DNA of 64,000 nucleotides from Flavobacteriaceae bacterium UBA3159 (lineage in GTDB: Bacteria > Bacteroidota > Bacteroidia > Flavobacteriales > Flavobacteriaceae), in contig DEYL01000017.1 of the NCBI GenBank assembly GCA_002364535.1, positions 34,850 through 98,849 on the forward strand. Direction: 5' to 3'. Shown here one piece after another: positions 1 to 9,358 of the stretch; the first letter of the stretch is position 1; each line of letters begins with the position of its first letter. Made by a program: the position numbers and the translations under genes. The notes under the pieces were generated by a model. It ran no database searches and was not told the DNA's origin. It worked only from the letters and a program-made list of their open reading frames with translations.

Positions 1-30
1 AAAAGGCAAATTCAATTGTAGCAACTTCTT

Positions 31-300
31 TTAGTTCTTCTTGCGGTGGATCAAGGCAAATACGATGATGAACATTTGTAATATACCCGAAACTCCATTG
101 GCAGTGATAACCGCAATGCTGTCAATCAAAATCCCATAGCAGAACCAAATACAAATCCCGATAAACATAATCACATACATGGTAACAGAAACGCCAGTTG
201 CATCACGCTTTTTCCATATTTTAAGGACCTGGGGGACAAAGGCAATCGTCGTAAAAACAGCTGCGGTCAGTCCAATAATTTCAATTTGTAAATCACTCAT
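31..300 (-). CDS. SemiSWEET-family small sugar transporter
   Basis: An 89-residue membrane protein with three predicted helices (about residues 5-25, 40-60 and 64-85) and the PQ pair at residues 23-24 at the end of helix 1. This is the triple-helix bundle of bacterial SemiSWEETs, which dimerise in the inner membrane to pass sugars. The ATG at 300 shares one base with the leuS stop codon, so the two genes are probably co-transcribed and translationally coupled. A TTG one codon upstream is possible but unlikely. The substrate cannot be told from sequence. Confidence 0.85.
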   Translation of the reverse strand: MSDLQIEIIGLTAAVFTTIAFVPQVLKIWKKRDATGVSVTMYVIMFIGICIWFCYGILIDSIAVITANGVSGILQMFIIVFALIHRKKN

Positions 301-3113
301 CAAATGACAATATTTATGATTTTCCCGGGAACCACGATGATTTTTTTGGGGGTGGCGCCATCGATTTGATCCTGTGTTTTTTGTTCTTTCATCACAGCCT
401 CCTTGATTTCCTCAACCCCCATATCCAATGATAACTTAATAGTAAAACGCATTTTACCATTAAAAGAAACCGGGTATTCTTTGGTGGTCTCTTCTACTTT
501 GCCGAGGTCAAAGGTGGGTAAGGGCTCAAATTCAATACTGTCGGTATGCCCCAACTGTTGCCATAACTCTTCACAAAAATGAGGAGCAAAGGGGGAAAGC
601 AATACCAAAAGAGGTTCCAACACCTCCTTATTCGAACACTTTAAGGCCGTCAATTCATTGATGCATATCATAAAAGTACTGACACAAGTGTTGAAAGACA
701 AGCGCTCAATGTCATCGACTATTTTTTTTATAGTTTGATGAAGCACTTTTAGGCTTTCCGCACTGGCTGGGGCTTCGTTCACCATCCATTGATCTTGTTG
801 ATAAAATAATCGCCAGAATTTTTTTAGAAAGTTGTGCACTCCAGAAATTCCGGCGGTATTCCAAGGTTTGTCTTGCTCAATGGGTCCCAAAAACATCTCA
901 TACATCCGGAGGGTGTCTGCACCATAGGTGTCACAGATTTCATCGGGATTGACCACATTGTATTTTGACTTAGACATTTTTTCAACCTCCCTGCCAACGA
1001 TATATTTTCCATTTTCGAGCACAAACTCGGCATGTTGAAAATCTTTTTGCCAATTTTTAACCGCCTCCAGATCCAATTCATCTTGTGTGTTGACCAAACC
1101 GACATCCACGTGTATGGGTTCAACTTGGTTTTCGCCAATCAAGCCTTTGGAAAGGAAAGTTTGGGTTCCTTTTTTTCGATAGACAAAGGCTGAATTCCCT
1201 AAAATCATCCCTTGATTGACAAGCTTTTTGGCATATTCAGCTGTGCTTGCATAACCCAAATCAAAAAGCACTTTCTGCCAAAATCTGGAATACAAAAGGT
1301 GTCCGGTGGCGTGTTCACTCCCACCAATGTAAAAATCCACATCTTTCCAGTAGTCCAATGCTTTGGGCCCTACCCATTGCTTTTCATTATGAGCATCAAT
1401 ATAGCGGTTAAAATACCAAGAGCTTCCCGCCCAACCCGGCATGGTATTGAGTTCCAAAGGAAAAACTGTTTTATGGTTGATCCGATCCACGGAAACCACT
1501 TCTTGCCCGGCCTCGTCCCAAGCCCATATTTTGGCGTTCCCCAAGGGGGGGTTTCCGTCTTCGGTAGGGAGGTATTTTTCCACTTCGGGCAGTTCCAAGG
1601 GCAGGTGATGCTCCTGCAATGGCATGGGCGTCTCCCCCTTAAAGTAGATTGGAATGGGCTCCCCCCAATATCTTTGTCGGCTGAAAATAGCATCTCTGAG
1701 CCTAAAGTTTACCGCACCTTTTCCACAGTTTTTGGTTTCCAACTCCACAATCACTCTGTCTATCGCTTGTTTGTGGTCCAAACCGTTTAAAAAATCAGAA
1801 TGGGTCAATTTTACATTTCCTTTTTCCGAAAAAGCAGCTTCAGATACATCGACCCCGTGGAATATATTGACGATGGGCAAATCAAAATGAGTGGCAAAAT
1901 CAAAATCCCTTTGATCTCCACTTGGCACTGCCATAACTGCTCCGGTTCCATAACCTGCCAGTACGTATTCACCAATCCAAATGGGAAGGGATGCCCCGGT
2001 AAATGGATGAAGGGCATAAGCACCGGTAAATACCCCGCTGATCGACTTGACATCGGCCTGGCGTTCACGATCCGATTTCTGAGCGACCCGGGCGGTATAG
2101 TCCGCAACGACCTTTTGCTGTTCGGGGCTGGTGATTTTTTTAACCAACTCGTGTTCAGGAGCAAGCGTCATATAGGTGACCCCAAAAATCGTATCCGGAC
2201 GGGTGGTAAAAACCTCCAATTTCTCAGGATGGTTTTCTACTTCAAAATAAATGCTGGCTCCTAGGGATTTTCCAATCCAGTTCCTTTGCATTTCTTTGAG
2301 AGCATCCGACCAGTCTAAGGCATCCAAGCCCAATAAAAGCCTGTTGGCATAGGCGCCGATGCGCATACTCCACTGGCGCATCTTCTTTTTGGTCACAGCA
2401 TGTCCCCCGCGTTCCGAAACTCCGTTTACGATTTCGTCATTGGCCAAAACTGTCCCCAGGGAGGGGCACCAGTTGACCTGGGTTTCTGACAAATAAGTAA
2501 GTCGGTAATTCAGTAAGATTTTTTGCTGTTGATCATGGTCAAAAGCCTTCCACTCTTGGGCCTCAAAAACAGGGGTATCTTTATCGGAGTGGGCTTTTAC
2601 ATTTGTATTGCCTTCCTTTTCAAAACGCAGTATCAGTTCCGAAACAGGAACGGCCTTGTCGGCTTGGATATCATAATAGGAATCAAATAATTTTAGGAAT
2701 ATCCACTGAGTCCATCGGTAGTAATTCGGTTCAGAAGTCCGCACCTCGCGATCCCAATCGAAAGAAAATCCCATGCGATCGAGTTGCTGACGGTATCTGT
2801 TGATATTAGTTGTGGTTGTTTTGGAGGGATGCTGTCCGGTCTGAATGGCATATTGCTCTGCCGGGAGCCCAAAAGAATCGTAGCCCTGTGGATGCAAAAC
2901 ATTAAATCCCGAATGCCTTTTGAATCGCGCAATGATATCACTGGCAATGTATCCCAAGGGATGACCTACATGAAGCCCTGCACCCGAAGGATAGGGAAAC
3001 ATATCCAATACATAGTACTTGGGTTGATCGCTTTGGTTGTCTGCCTTGAAGGTTTTATGTGTCGCCCAAAAGTCTTGCCACTTTTTTTCAATTTTCAGAA
3101 AATCGTAATTCAT
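300..3113 (-). CDS. leuS: Leucyl-tRNA synthetase
   Basis: A 937-residue class Ia aminoacyl-tRNA synthetase that charges tRNA-Leu in the cytoplasm. The HIGH-type signature HVGH sits at residues 48-51 inside a PYPSGAGLHVGHPLGY block, and the KMSKS loop lies near residue 712. Between them is the CP1 editing domain (TRPDTIFGVTYM, and AVPSGDQRDFDFA further on). Length and architecture match Bacteroidota LeuS. The gene is divergent from ftsX, and its stop overlaps the start of the SemiSWEET gene by one base. Confidence 0.98.
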   Translation of the reverse strand: MNYDFLKIEKKWQDFWATHKTFKADNQSDQPKYYVLDMFPYPSGAGLHVGHPLGYIASDIIARFKRHSGFNVLHPQGYDSFGLPAEQYAIQTGQHPSKTTTTNINRYRQQLDRMGFSFDWDREVRTSEPNYYRWTQWIFLKLFDSYYDIQADKAVPVSELILRFEKEGNTNVKAHSDKDTPVFEAQEWKAFDHDQQQKILLNYRLTYLSETQVNWCPSLGTVLANDEIVNGVSERGGHAVTKKKMRQWSMRIGAYANRLLLGLDALDWSDALKEMQRNWIGKSLGASIYFEVENHPEKLEVFTTRPDTIFGVTYMTLAPEHELVKKITSPEQQKVVADYTARVAQKSDRERQADVKSISGVFTGAYALHPFTGASLPIWIGEYVLAGYGTGAVMAVPSGDQRDFDFATHFDLPIVNIFHGVDVSEAAFSEKGNVKLTHSDFLNGLDHKQAIDRVIVELETKNCGKGAVNFRLRDAIFSRQRYWGEPIPIYFKGETPMPLQEHHLPLELPEVEKYLPTEDGNPPLGNAKIWAWDEAGQEVVSVDRINHKTVFPLELNTMPGWAGSSWYFNRYIDAHNEKQWVGPKALDYWKDVDFYIGGSEHATGHLLYSRFWQKVLFDLGYASTAEYAKKLVNQGMILGNSAFVYRKKGTQTFLSKGLIGENQVEPIHVDVGLVNTQDELDLEAVKNWQKDFQHAEFVLENGKYIVGREVEKMSKSKYNVVNPDEICDTYGADTLRMYEMFLGPIEQDKPWNTAGISGVHNFLKKFWRLFYQQDQWMVNEAPASAESLKVLHQTIKKIVDDIERLSFNTCVSTFMICINELTALKCSNKEVLEPLLVLLSPFAPHFCEELWQQLGHTDSIEFEPLPTFDLGKVEETTKEYPVSFNGKMRFTIKLSLDMGVEEIKEAVMKEQKTQDQIDGATPKKIIVVPGKIINIVI

Positions 3114-3230
3114 TAAGGCTTGTTTTTTGAATGCGTAAAAATACGCTTATTAAGGAAAGGAAAAAAAGTTTCGGCTCTCAAGCTTCTTTTTATTGATGGT
3201 TTTTTAATTTTACTGAAACAAACTTTCCCG

Positions 3231-4109
3231 ATGCGGCAACTGCCTGAAGAAAGATTCAACAAGCGAAGACTGATTTCCACCTATTTTTCGGTGGTGGTGA
3301 GCATTTCTTTGGTACTGTTTTTAACGGGTATCCTGGGTATATTGTTGGTCAATTCCAAAAAAGTAGCGGATCACTTTAAAGAGCAAATTGTAATGACGAT
3401 CTATGTAAAAGACTCCGCCAAAGAGATCGAACTCAAGCAACTGCAAAAAACCTTGCGTTTGAATACCGCTACCAAAAATGTCATTTTTGTTTCCAAGGAG
3501 GAGGCTTCCAAAAGACACGCCAACGAAATTGGGGAGGATTTTATGGAGTTTTTGGGATACAATCCACTGCTCAATTCTATGGATGTGTATTTTAAGGCCA
3601 GCTTTTTGAACCCCGCCATGGTCTCCAAACTGAGTAAAGACATTGCGCTTTACAGCTTCGTCAATGAAGTGGTCTACGATCGGCCGCTGCTGGAGTTGTT
3701 GGATGAAAACATCAAAAAAATAACTTTTTGGATGTTGTTTGCCAGCGGACTGTTCATTTTCGTGGCAGTTTTGTTGATCAACAGTTCCATTCGACTGTCC
3801 ATATACTCCAAAAGGCTAATAATCAAAACCATGCAATTGGTCGGGGCAACGAAAAGCTTTATCCGAAGACCCTTTATCAAAACCCACCTACTGATGAGCA
3901 CTCTGGGCGCCATCGTTGCCATGTCGGGAATGGCACTGGTGATTTATGAAATGCAAAAGCGATTTCCCGAATTGCAAATTTTTGACAATCCTTTGGAACC
4001 GGCACTGGTATTTATCGGAGTCTTCCTTTTGGGTTTGGGGATCACAATTATAAGTACTTTCTTTGCCACACAACGCTATTTGAACATAAAGTCCGACGCT
4101 GTAAACTAA
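3231..4109 (+). CDS. ftsX: Cell division protein FtsX, ABC permease-like
   Basis: FtsX pairs with FtsE and transmits a signal across the inner membrane to activate peptidoglycan hydrolases at the division site. The protein (292 residues from this start) has an N-terminal basic segment (FNKRRLIST), one membrane helix, a periplasmic domain (about residues 45-160) and three C-terminal helices, the normal FtsX topology. I chose the ATG at 3231 because family members begin shortly before the KRRLIS motif; the frame stays open back to 3120 from a less likely start. ftsE is not adjacent. The next gene follows after 9 bases. Confidence 0.92.
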   Translation: MRQLPEERFNKRRLISTYFSVVVSISLVLFLTGILGILLVNSKKVADHFKEQIVMTIYVKDSAKEIELKQLQKTLRLNTATKNVIFVSKEEASKRHANEIGEDFMEFLGYNPLLNSMDVYFKASFLNPAMVSKLSKDIALYSFVNEVVYDRPLLELLDENIKKITFWMLFASGLFIFVAVLLINSSIRLSIYSKRLIIKTMQLVGATKSFIRRPFIKTHLLMSTLGAIVAMSGMALVIYEMQKRFPELQIFDNPLEPALVFIGVFLLGLGITIISTFFATQRYLNIKSDAVN

Positions 4110-4118
4110 AATCTTAAG

Positions 4119-4364
4119 ATGAGTGACCAAAGCCCAAAAAAGGAATTCCTGTTCAGCAAAAGAAACTATCGATTTTTGCTCCTCTCACTGGCTGTAATTG
4201 CCGTGGGTTTTATCATCATGGCAGGCGGAGGAAGTGAAGACCCCAATGTTTTCAATCCCGAAATTTTTAATTTCCACCGGATCAGATTGGCTCCCACCAT
4301 CGTACTGATGGGTTTTGGCCTTGCGATTTACGCCATCTTAATGCCTCCAAAAAAACATAAATGA
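4119..4364 (+). CDS. DUF3098 small membrane protein
   Basis: An 81-residue protein with two hydrophobic helices (about residues 20-37 and 58-75) separated by a short loop containing GGGSEDP. It resembles the DUF3098 family found between ftsX and uppP in many Flavobacteriia. No function is known. Its TGA overlaps the uppP ATG as ATGA, indicating translational coupling in an ftsX-DUF3098-uppP-truB operon, so a cell-envelope role is a reasonable guess but only an inference. Confidence 0.8.
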   Translation: MSDQSPKKEFLFSKRNYRFLLLSLAVIAVGFIIMAGGGSEDPNVFNPEIFNFHRIRLAPTIVLMGFGLAIYAILMPPKKHK

Positions 4365-5149
4365 GTGCGCTAGAAACGCTGATTCTTGGGATCGTTCAGG
4401 GTCTAACAGAGTTTTTGCCTGTTTCTTCCAGCGGACATCTGGAATTGGTCAAAGCCGTTTTTGACAGTGATTACCAGCAACAGCAAGGCTTTTTAATCAC
4501 CATTACGCTCCACGCCGCAACAGCCTTCAGTACCCTTTTTGTCTTTAGAAAAGACATCGCATTGATCCTTTACGATTTGTTGTACTTCAAAAAGGGCGAG
4601 AGTTTGAATTTCAGTATAAAAATTCTCCTTTCCATGATTCCGGCAGTGATCATCGGTCTTTTTTTCGAAGACTTTATAGACTCTCTTTTTAATGGCAAAA
4701 TCGCCCTGGTAGGTGCCATGTTGATGATTACGGCCATACTTTTGTTTTTGGCAGATCGGGTTCATGAGAACAACAAAAAATTAAATTACAACAACGCCTT
4801 TGCCATAGGGGTCATTCAGGCCATTGCCATTCTCCCGGGTATTTCCAGAAGTGGCGCCACCATCGCACTGGCTGTATTGCTGAAGATTGACCGCGACAAG
4901 GCAGCCCGATTTTCTTTCCTTATGGTCATTCCCTTGATTTTGGGAAGTATGGCCAAGAGCATTCTGGACGGGGACTTGAGTCAAGAAAGTACCGATTTGT
5001 TTCCTTTGTTGGTGGGTTTTGTCAGTGCCTTTATTACCGGAGTTTTTGCCTGTCGATGGATGATTGCCTTGGTGAAAAAAAGCCAACTCAAATACTTTAG
5101 TTTCTATTGTATAGCGGTGGGGATACTTGCCATCCTTTTTAGTTTGTGA
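4361..5149 (+). CDS. uppP: Undecaprenyl-diphosphate phosphatase
   Basis: Recycles the lipid carrier undecaprenyl pyrophosphate to the monophosphate for peptidoglycan and other envelope polymer synthesis; expression can give bacitracin tolerance. The 262-residue multi-helix protein has both family motifs: GLTEFLPVSSSGHLEL at residues 14-29, with the catalytic Glu in TEF, and PGISRSGATIA at 159-169. It starts in an ATGA overlap with the DUF3098 gene and ends one base before truB. Confidence 0.97.
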   Translation: MSALETLILGIVQGLTEFLPVSSSGHLELVKAVFDSDYQQQQGFLITITLHAATAFSTLFVFRKDIALILYDLLYFKKGESLNFSIKILLSMIPAVIIGLFFEDFIDSLFNGKIALVGAMLMITAILLFLADRVHENNKKLNYNNAFAIGVIQAIAILPGISRSGATIALAVLLKIDRDKAARFSFLMVIPLILGSMAKSILDGDLSQESTDLFPLLVGFVSAFITGVFACRWMIALVKKSQLKYFSFYCIAVGILAILFSL

Positions 5150-5150
5150 G

Positions 5151-5849
5151 ATGAATTTATCACTTGAATCCGTTTTGGAGGGTCAACTGTTGTTGGTGGA
5201 CAAACCGCTGGAATGGACTTCATTCCAGGCGGTCAACAAATTGAGGTGGGCTTTAAAAAAGAAATACAAGCTCAAAAAACTCAAGGTAGGCCATGCGGGA
5301 ACCCTAGATCCTTTGGCCACAGGACTACTGCTGATTTGTACCGGAAAAATGACCAAAAAAATCAGCGAAATACAAGCCCTGGAAAAAGCCTATACCGGAA
5401 CCATCACCCTGGGGGCAAGCACCCCTTCATATGATCTGGAAACCGCCATAGATCAAAATTTCCCCATCGATCATATCACAAAGCAGCAAATCAATACAGT
5501 CAAAAAAAAATTTGAAGGGGAAATTGACCAATACCCTCCCATTTTCTCTGCCATCAAAAAAGACGGCAAGCGGCTATATGAGTACGCCAGAAGTGGAGAA
5601 AAAACAAAAATTGAAGCCAGAAAAGTCACCCTCTACGCATTTGATTTTACCCAAATCGATCTGCCCCAGCTCCACTTTCACGTCAGATGTTCCAAGGGAA
5701 CTTACGTTCGCTCATTGGCGCACGATTTTGGTAAAGCCCTTCAATCCGGGGCACATTTGAGCCAGTTGAGAAGAACAGCCATAGGCGCCTACAGGGTAGC
5801 AGATGCCCTTACCCCAGATCAAATTACAGAGCAACTGGAAGGATTATAA
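5151..5849 (+). CDS. truB: tRNA pseudouridine(55) synthase
   Basis: Converts U55 of the T-loop of tRNAs to pseudouridine. The catalytic Asp53 lies in GHAGTLDPLATGLL; the KLRWALKKKYK segment upstream and the CSKGTYVRSLAHDFG block around residue 180 are typical TruB features. The 232-residue length fits the short TruB form. I chose the ATG at 5151, one base after the uppP stop, because the longer reading frame from 5127 would run into uppP. Likely last gene of the ftsX operon. Confidence 0.97.
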   Translation: MNLSLESVLEGQLLLVDKPLEWTSFQAVNKLRWALKKKYKLKKLKVGHAGTLDPLATGLLLICTGKMTKKISEIQALEKAYTGTITLGASTPSYDLETAIDQNFPIDHITKQQINTVKKKFEGEIDQYPPIFSAIKKDGKRLYEYARSGEKTKIEARKVTLYAFDFTQIDLPQLHFHVRCSKGTYVRSLAHDFGKALQSGAHLSQLRRTAIGAYRVADALTPDQITEQLEGL

Positions 5850-5882
5850 TCCGGGGATGAACTTTTAGTCCTTGATTTTTAA

Positions 5883-5890
5883 TAATTTTG
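5883..5890 (+). promoter_or_regulatory. Putative -7 box upstream of nadA
   Basis: TAATTTTG matches the Bacteroidota -7 consensus TAnnTTTG and lies 17 nt before the nadA ATG. I see no convincing -33 TTG at the usual spacing, so the call rests on the -7 element and position only. Confidence 0.45.
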
Positions 5891-5907
5891 TATTAAATCA
5901 TTTGATT

Positions 5908-6903
5908 ATGCAACTCTCCTCAGGTGAGGTACCGGTAAGATTGGCCCAAAAGGGTTACTTGGATACGGAAATCCCGCAAGGGCTGGATTTAATATCAGCA
6001 ATCAAACGACTCAAAAAAGAAAAAAAGGCGGTTTTGCTGGCGCACTATTATCAAGAAGCCGAAATTCAGGAGTTGGCCGACTATCTGGGCGACAGCCTGT
6101 ATTTGGCTCAAGCAGCAGAAAAAGTAGTGGCCGAAATAATTGTTTTTGCTGGAGTGCATTTTATGGCCGAAACCGCAAAAATAATCAACCCTGCCAAAAA
6201 AGTCATACTCCCTGATCTGAATGCCGGTTGCTCGCTTGCTGATTCCTGCCCACCGGAGGATTTTAAAAAATTCATTGACCAATATCCCGGTGCACATGTG
6301 GTGACATACATCAATTGCTCCGCAGAAATCAAGGCGTTGAGTACCATAGTATGTACTTCGAGCAATGCCGTTAGGGTCATAGATTCCATACCCGAAGGAG
6401 AGACCATCATTTTCGCTCCCGACAAAAACCTGGGGCGTTATCTGATCAAAGAAACCGGAAGAGACATGATCCTATGGGACGGATCTTGTATCGTTCACGA
6501 GGCCTTTTCATTTGAAAGAATTCTGACCCTCGCCAAGGAAAACCCCACCGCCAAATTCATCGCTCACCCGGAAAGCGAATCTCAAGTCCTTGACATTGCT
6601 CACTATATTGGCAGTACTTCGGGCTTGTTAAATTTTGTGAAGAAAGATTCGGGACAAAGCTTTATCGTGGCTACCGAAGCCGGAATCCTTTATGAAATGA
6701 AAAAACGCTGCCCCGAAAAGACCTTTATTCCTGCACCCGTAGAGGACGAAACTTGTGCTTGCAGCGAATGTGCCTTTATGAAACTTAATACACTGGAAAA
6801 ACTATATCTGTGCTTGGAACACGAACAACCCGAGGTGCAACTTTCTGAAAGCCTGATCGAAAAAGCCAAACTTCCTATTACCAGAATGCTAAAGCTAGGC
6901 TAA
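5908..6903 (+). CDS. nadA: Quinolinate synthase A
   Basis: Condenses iminoaspartate with dihydroxyacetone phosphate to quinolinate, using a 4Fe-4S cluster, in de novo NAD synthesis. From the ATG at 5908 the protein has 331 residues. Candidate cluster ligands are Cys108 (NAGCSLADSC), Cys194 (WDGSCIVHEAF) and one cysteine of the CACSEC group at 283-288, matching the spacing known for NadA. The LLAHYYQ block near residue 45 is the substrate-binding signature. It is first of the nadA-nadB-nadC operon, four bases before nadB. A TTG at 5872 would add 12 residues without family support. Confidence 0.97.
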   Translation: MQLSSGEVPVRLAQKGYLDTEIPQGLDLISAIKRLKKEKKAVLLAHYYQEAEIQELADYLGDSLYLAQAAEKVVAEIIVFAGVHFMAETAKIINPAKKVILPDLNAGCSLADSCPPEDFKKFIDQYPGAHVVTYINCSAEIKALSTIVCTSSNAVRVIDSIPEGETIIFAPDKNLGRYLIKETGRDMILWDGSCIVHEAFSFERILTLAKENPTAKFIAHPESESQVLDIAHYIGSTSGLLNFVKKDSGQSFIVATEAGILYEMKKRCPEKTFIPAPVEDETCACSECAFMKLNTLEKLYLCLEHEQPEVQLSESLIEKAKLPITRMLKLG

Positions 6904-6907
6904 TAAT

Positions 6908-8464
6908 ATGGATACCAACATACTCGTTATAGGAAGTGGTATTTCCGGATTGACCTATGCCATCAAAATAGCAGAGCGAAATCCAAGTCTTGAAATCGTT
7001 ATCATTTCAAAAAATAGCCTACTGGAAAGCAATACCAGATATGCCCAAGGAGGGATCGCTGTGGTCTCCAACTTTAAGAAAGATTCTTTTAACAAACACG
7101 TGGAGGACACTTTGATCGCCGGAGCGGGGGAATGCGACAGGCAGGTGGTCGAATTTGTAGTAAAAGAGGGACACGAACGCCTGCAAGAATTGATCGACTG
7201 GGGAACCCATTTCGACAAACAAAAAAATGGATTACACCTAACCCAAGAAGGGGGGCATTCCGAAAAAAGAATTGTTCACCACAAGGACAAAACCGGACTT
7301 GAAATTCAGAAATCCCTGATCCGGAAAATCAAAACTTTCCCCAATATCTCGCTTTTGGAAAACCACACTTTGGTTGACTTGATCACAGACCACCATAGTG
7401 GAAGCGACTACAAAAGGTGTTATGGCGCCTATGTCATATCCAATTTGGAACAGGAGATCATCAAGATTTCAGCGCAAATCACCGTATTGAGTACCGGAGG
7501 CGCGGGTCAACTTTTCTCCCATACCACCAATCCCGAAAATGCTACCGGGGATGGCTTGGGGGCGGCCTACAGAGCCAAGGTCTATATGGAAGGACTGCCG
7601 TTTGTTCAGTTTCACCCCACTGCCCTTTATCCCAAAATCAACGGAAATACTTTTTTGATTTCAGAGGCCGTTCGAGGAGAAGGCGGCATTTTAAAAAGTG
7701 TGTCCGGCAAAAGATTCATGACCGATTATCACCCCAAAGCGGAACTTGCTCCAAGGGACATTGTCGCCCGATCCATTGCCGAAGTGGTTGATGAAACAAA
7801 AGATGACTGTGTTCTTTTGGACTGTCAAGACATCAGCCAAAAAGAATTTAAAAATCTGTTTCCCACCATTCAGGAGAACTGTCAAAAGGTTGGGATCAAT
7901 CCTCCCAAGGATCCCATTCCGGTGATCCCTGTGGCACACTATTTCTGTGGGGGCATCAGTGTCAATCACTTTGGAGAAACGAAACTCAAAGGCTTATACG
8001 CCATAGGAGAATGTAGCTATACAGGCCTGCACGGTGCCAATCGTTTGGCCTCCAATTCACTGCTGGAATCCCTGGTTTTTTCCCATCGGGCGGCACTTGA
8101 CTCCCTCGATCAAATCAAAGGAGACATGCCTCCAACAGATTTCTACCTCCAGCTACCAGAATGGAAAGAAGAACATTATATCTCCAATGAAAAAATCAGC
8201 GCCATTGGCCGTATGAAAAAACAATTGCAAAATTTAATGACAGCCAAAGTGGGTATTTTCAAAACCTCACAAGGACTGACAGAGGCCGAAATGGAGTTAA
8301 AAAATATTTTCTTGGAAACCCAAGATATTTACCGTCAAAACAAATTGACATTGGGAATTTGTGAATTGAGAAATATGGTGAGTGTAGCCTATTTGATGAT
8401 CAAACAATCACAAGACTTAAAACAAAATAAAGGAGTTTTTTACAATCAAGACTACGTTGAATAA
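6908..8464 (+). CDS. nadB: L-aspartate oxidase
   Basis: A flavoenzyme that oxidises L-aspartate to iminoaspartate, the substrate NadA uses next. The 518-residue protein opens with the FAD dinucleotide-binding motif GSGISG (residues 9-14), followed by the TRYAQGGIA signature of the fumarate reductase/aspartate oxidase family. RGEGGILKS and the HGANRLASNSLLE block are conserved active-site and FAD contacts, and an alpha-helical C-terminal domain completes it. The gene overlaps nadC by 8 bases. Confidence 0.97.
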   Translation: MDTNILVIGSGISGLTYAIKIAERNPSLEIVIISKNSLLESNTRYAQGGIAVVSNFKKDSFNKHVEDTLIAGAGECDRQVVEFVVKEGHERLQELIDWGTHFDKQKNGLHLTQEGGHSEKRIVHHKDKTGLEIQKSLIRKIKTFPNISLLENHTLVDLITDHHSGSDYKRCYGAYVISNLEQEIIKISAQITVLSTGGAGQLFSHTTNPENATGDGLGAAYRAKVYMEGLPFVQFHPTALYPKINGNTFLISEAVRGEGGILKSVSGKRFMTDYHPKAELAPRDIVARSIAEVVDETKDDCVLLDCQDISQKEFKNLFPTIQENCQKVGINPPKDPIPVIPVAHYFCGGISVNHFGETKLKGLYAIGECSYTGLHGANRLASNSLLESLVFSHRAALDSLDQIKGDMPPTDFYLQLPEWKEEHYISNEKISAIGRMKKQLQNLMTAKVGIFKTSQGLTEAEMELKNIFLETQDIYRQNKLTLGICELRNMVSVAYLMIKQSQDLKQNKGVFYNQDYVE

Positions 8465-9317
8465 TTTTTACAACACCCATAAAGACGCCATTGATCGCTT
8501 TATTGATCAAGCCCTGGAGGAAGACATCGAAGGGGGTGACCACAGCAGCAACGCTTGTTTTAATGAGGAATTAGAAAGGGAGGCAGTTTTAAAGGTCAAA
8601 GGCGATTGTGTGATTGCCGGCATCACACTGGCCCAAAAGATATTCCATCGTTACGATGCTTCGTTGAACATCAGCCCTTTGGCCAAAGACGGGGAAAAGC
8701 TGGAGCAGGGCGCCCAAGCCTTCCGGGTCAAAGGCAAAGCCAAATCCCTTTTGGCTACGGAGCGATTGGTGTTGAACTGCATGCAAAGAATGAGTGGAAT
8801 CGCGACCCTCTCCCGTCAACTCAGTCAAAAAATTCAACACACCCATTGTAAAATTCTCGACACCCGCAAGACCGCGCCCGGCTTCCGTTATCCAGAAAAA
8901 TGGGCGGTCGCTATCGGTGGGGGTCACAACCACCGCATGGGCTTGTTTGATGCGATCATGATCAAGGACAACCATATAGATTTTTGTGGCGGCCTGGCTC
9001 AAGCCTTGGAAAAAACCAAAGCTTATTTGGCGCAAAATGCTCTGAAGATACCTGTCATCGTGGAGGTAAGAAATACCCTTGAGATCGATCAGGTCATGCG
9101 TTTTCCTTGGGTAAAAAGAGTCCTTTTAGACAATATGTCTCCCGAAGTTTTGACAGAAAACATCAAAAAAATAGACGGGAAGTTCGAAACTGAGGCCTCG
9201 GGGAATATCACCGCACAGCATTTGGTTTGCTATGCCGAAACCGGAGTGGATTATGTATCCATGGGAGCGCTTACCTATGCTGCGGTTTCCATCGATTTGA
9301 GTTTAAAAGCCGTATAA
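8457..9317 (+). CDS. nadC: Nicotinate-nucleotide pyrophosphorylase, carboxylating
   Basis: Converts quinolinate and PRPP to nicotinate mononucleotide, CO2 and pyrophosphate, the last of the three de novo NAD steps encoded here. The 286-residue protein has the family blocks DTRKTAPGFRYPEKWAV, GGGHNHRMGL and IMIKDNHI, and a C-terminal TGVDYVSMGALTY phosphate-binding segment. The start appears to be TTG at 8457, inside the end of nadB, because no ATG occurs near the conserved N-terminus. The overlap suggests coupled translation. Confidence 0.96.
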   Translation: MNNFYNTHKDAIDRFIDQALEEDIEGGDHSSNACFNEELEREAVLKVKGDCVIAGITLAQKIFHRYDASLNISPLAKDGEKLEQGAQAFRVKGKAKSLLATERLVLNCMQRMSGIATLSRQLSQKIQHTHCKILDTRKTAPGFRYPEKWAVAIGGGHNHRMGLFDAIMIKDNHIDFCGGLAQALEKTKAYLAQNALKIPVIVEVRNTLEIDQVMRFPWVKRVLLDNMSPEVLTENIKKIDGKFETEASGNITAQHLVCYAETGVDYVSMGALTYAAVSIDLSLKAV

Positions 9318-9327
9318 AGTTTCCCTC

Positions 9328-9344
9328 TATATTTGCTATATTTG
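9328..9344 (+). promoter_or_regulatory. Tandem -7 boxes upstream of pyrH
   Basis: Two perfect copies of TATATTTG (9328-9335 and 9337-9344), both fitting the TAnnTTTG consensus, lie 23 and 14 nt before the pyrH ATG. They suggest two closely spaced transcription starts. No clear -33 element is visible. Confidence 0.55.
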
Positions 9345-9358
9345 TGAAATTCCAAGCT

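Noticed and set aside
1212..1790. Long plus-strand frames inside leuS
   Set aside because: Shadow frames opposite a conserved essential gene; composition and lack of motifs show they are not genes.
3133..3146. GCGTA-AAAA-TACGC inverted repeat between leuS and ftsX
   Set aside because: Short arms in a small divergent promoter region; no second copy and no known operator, so chance is likely.
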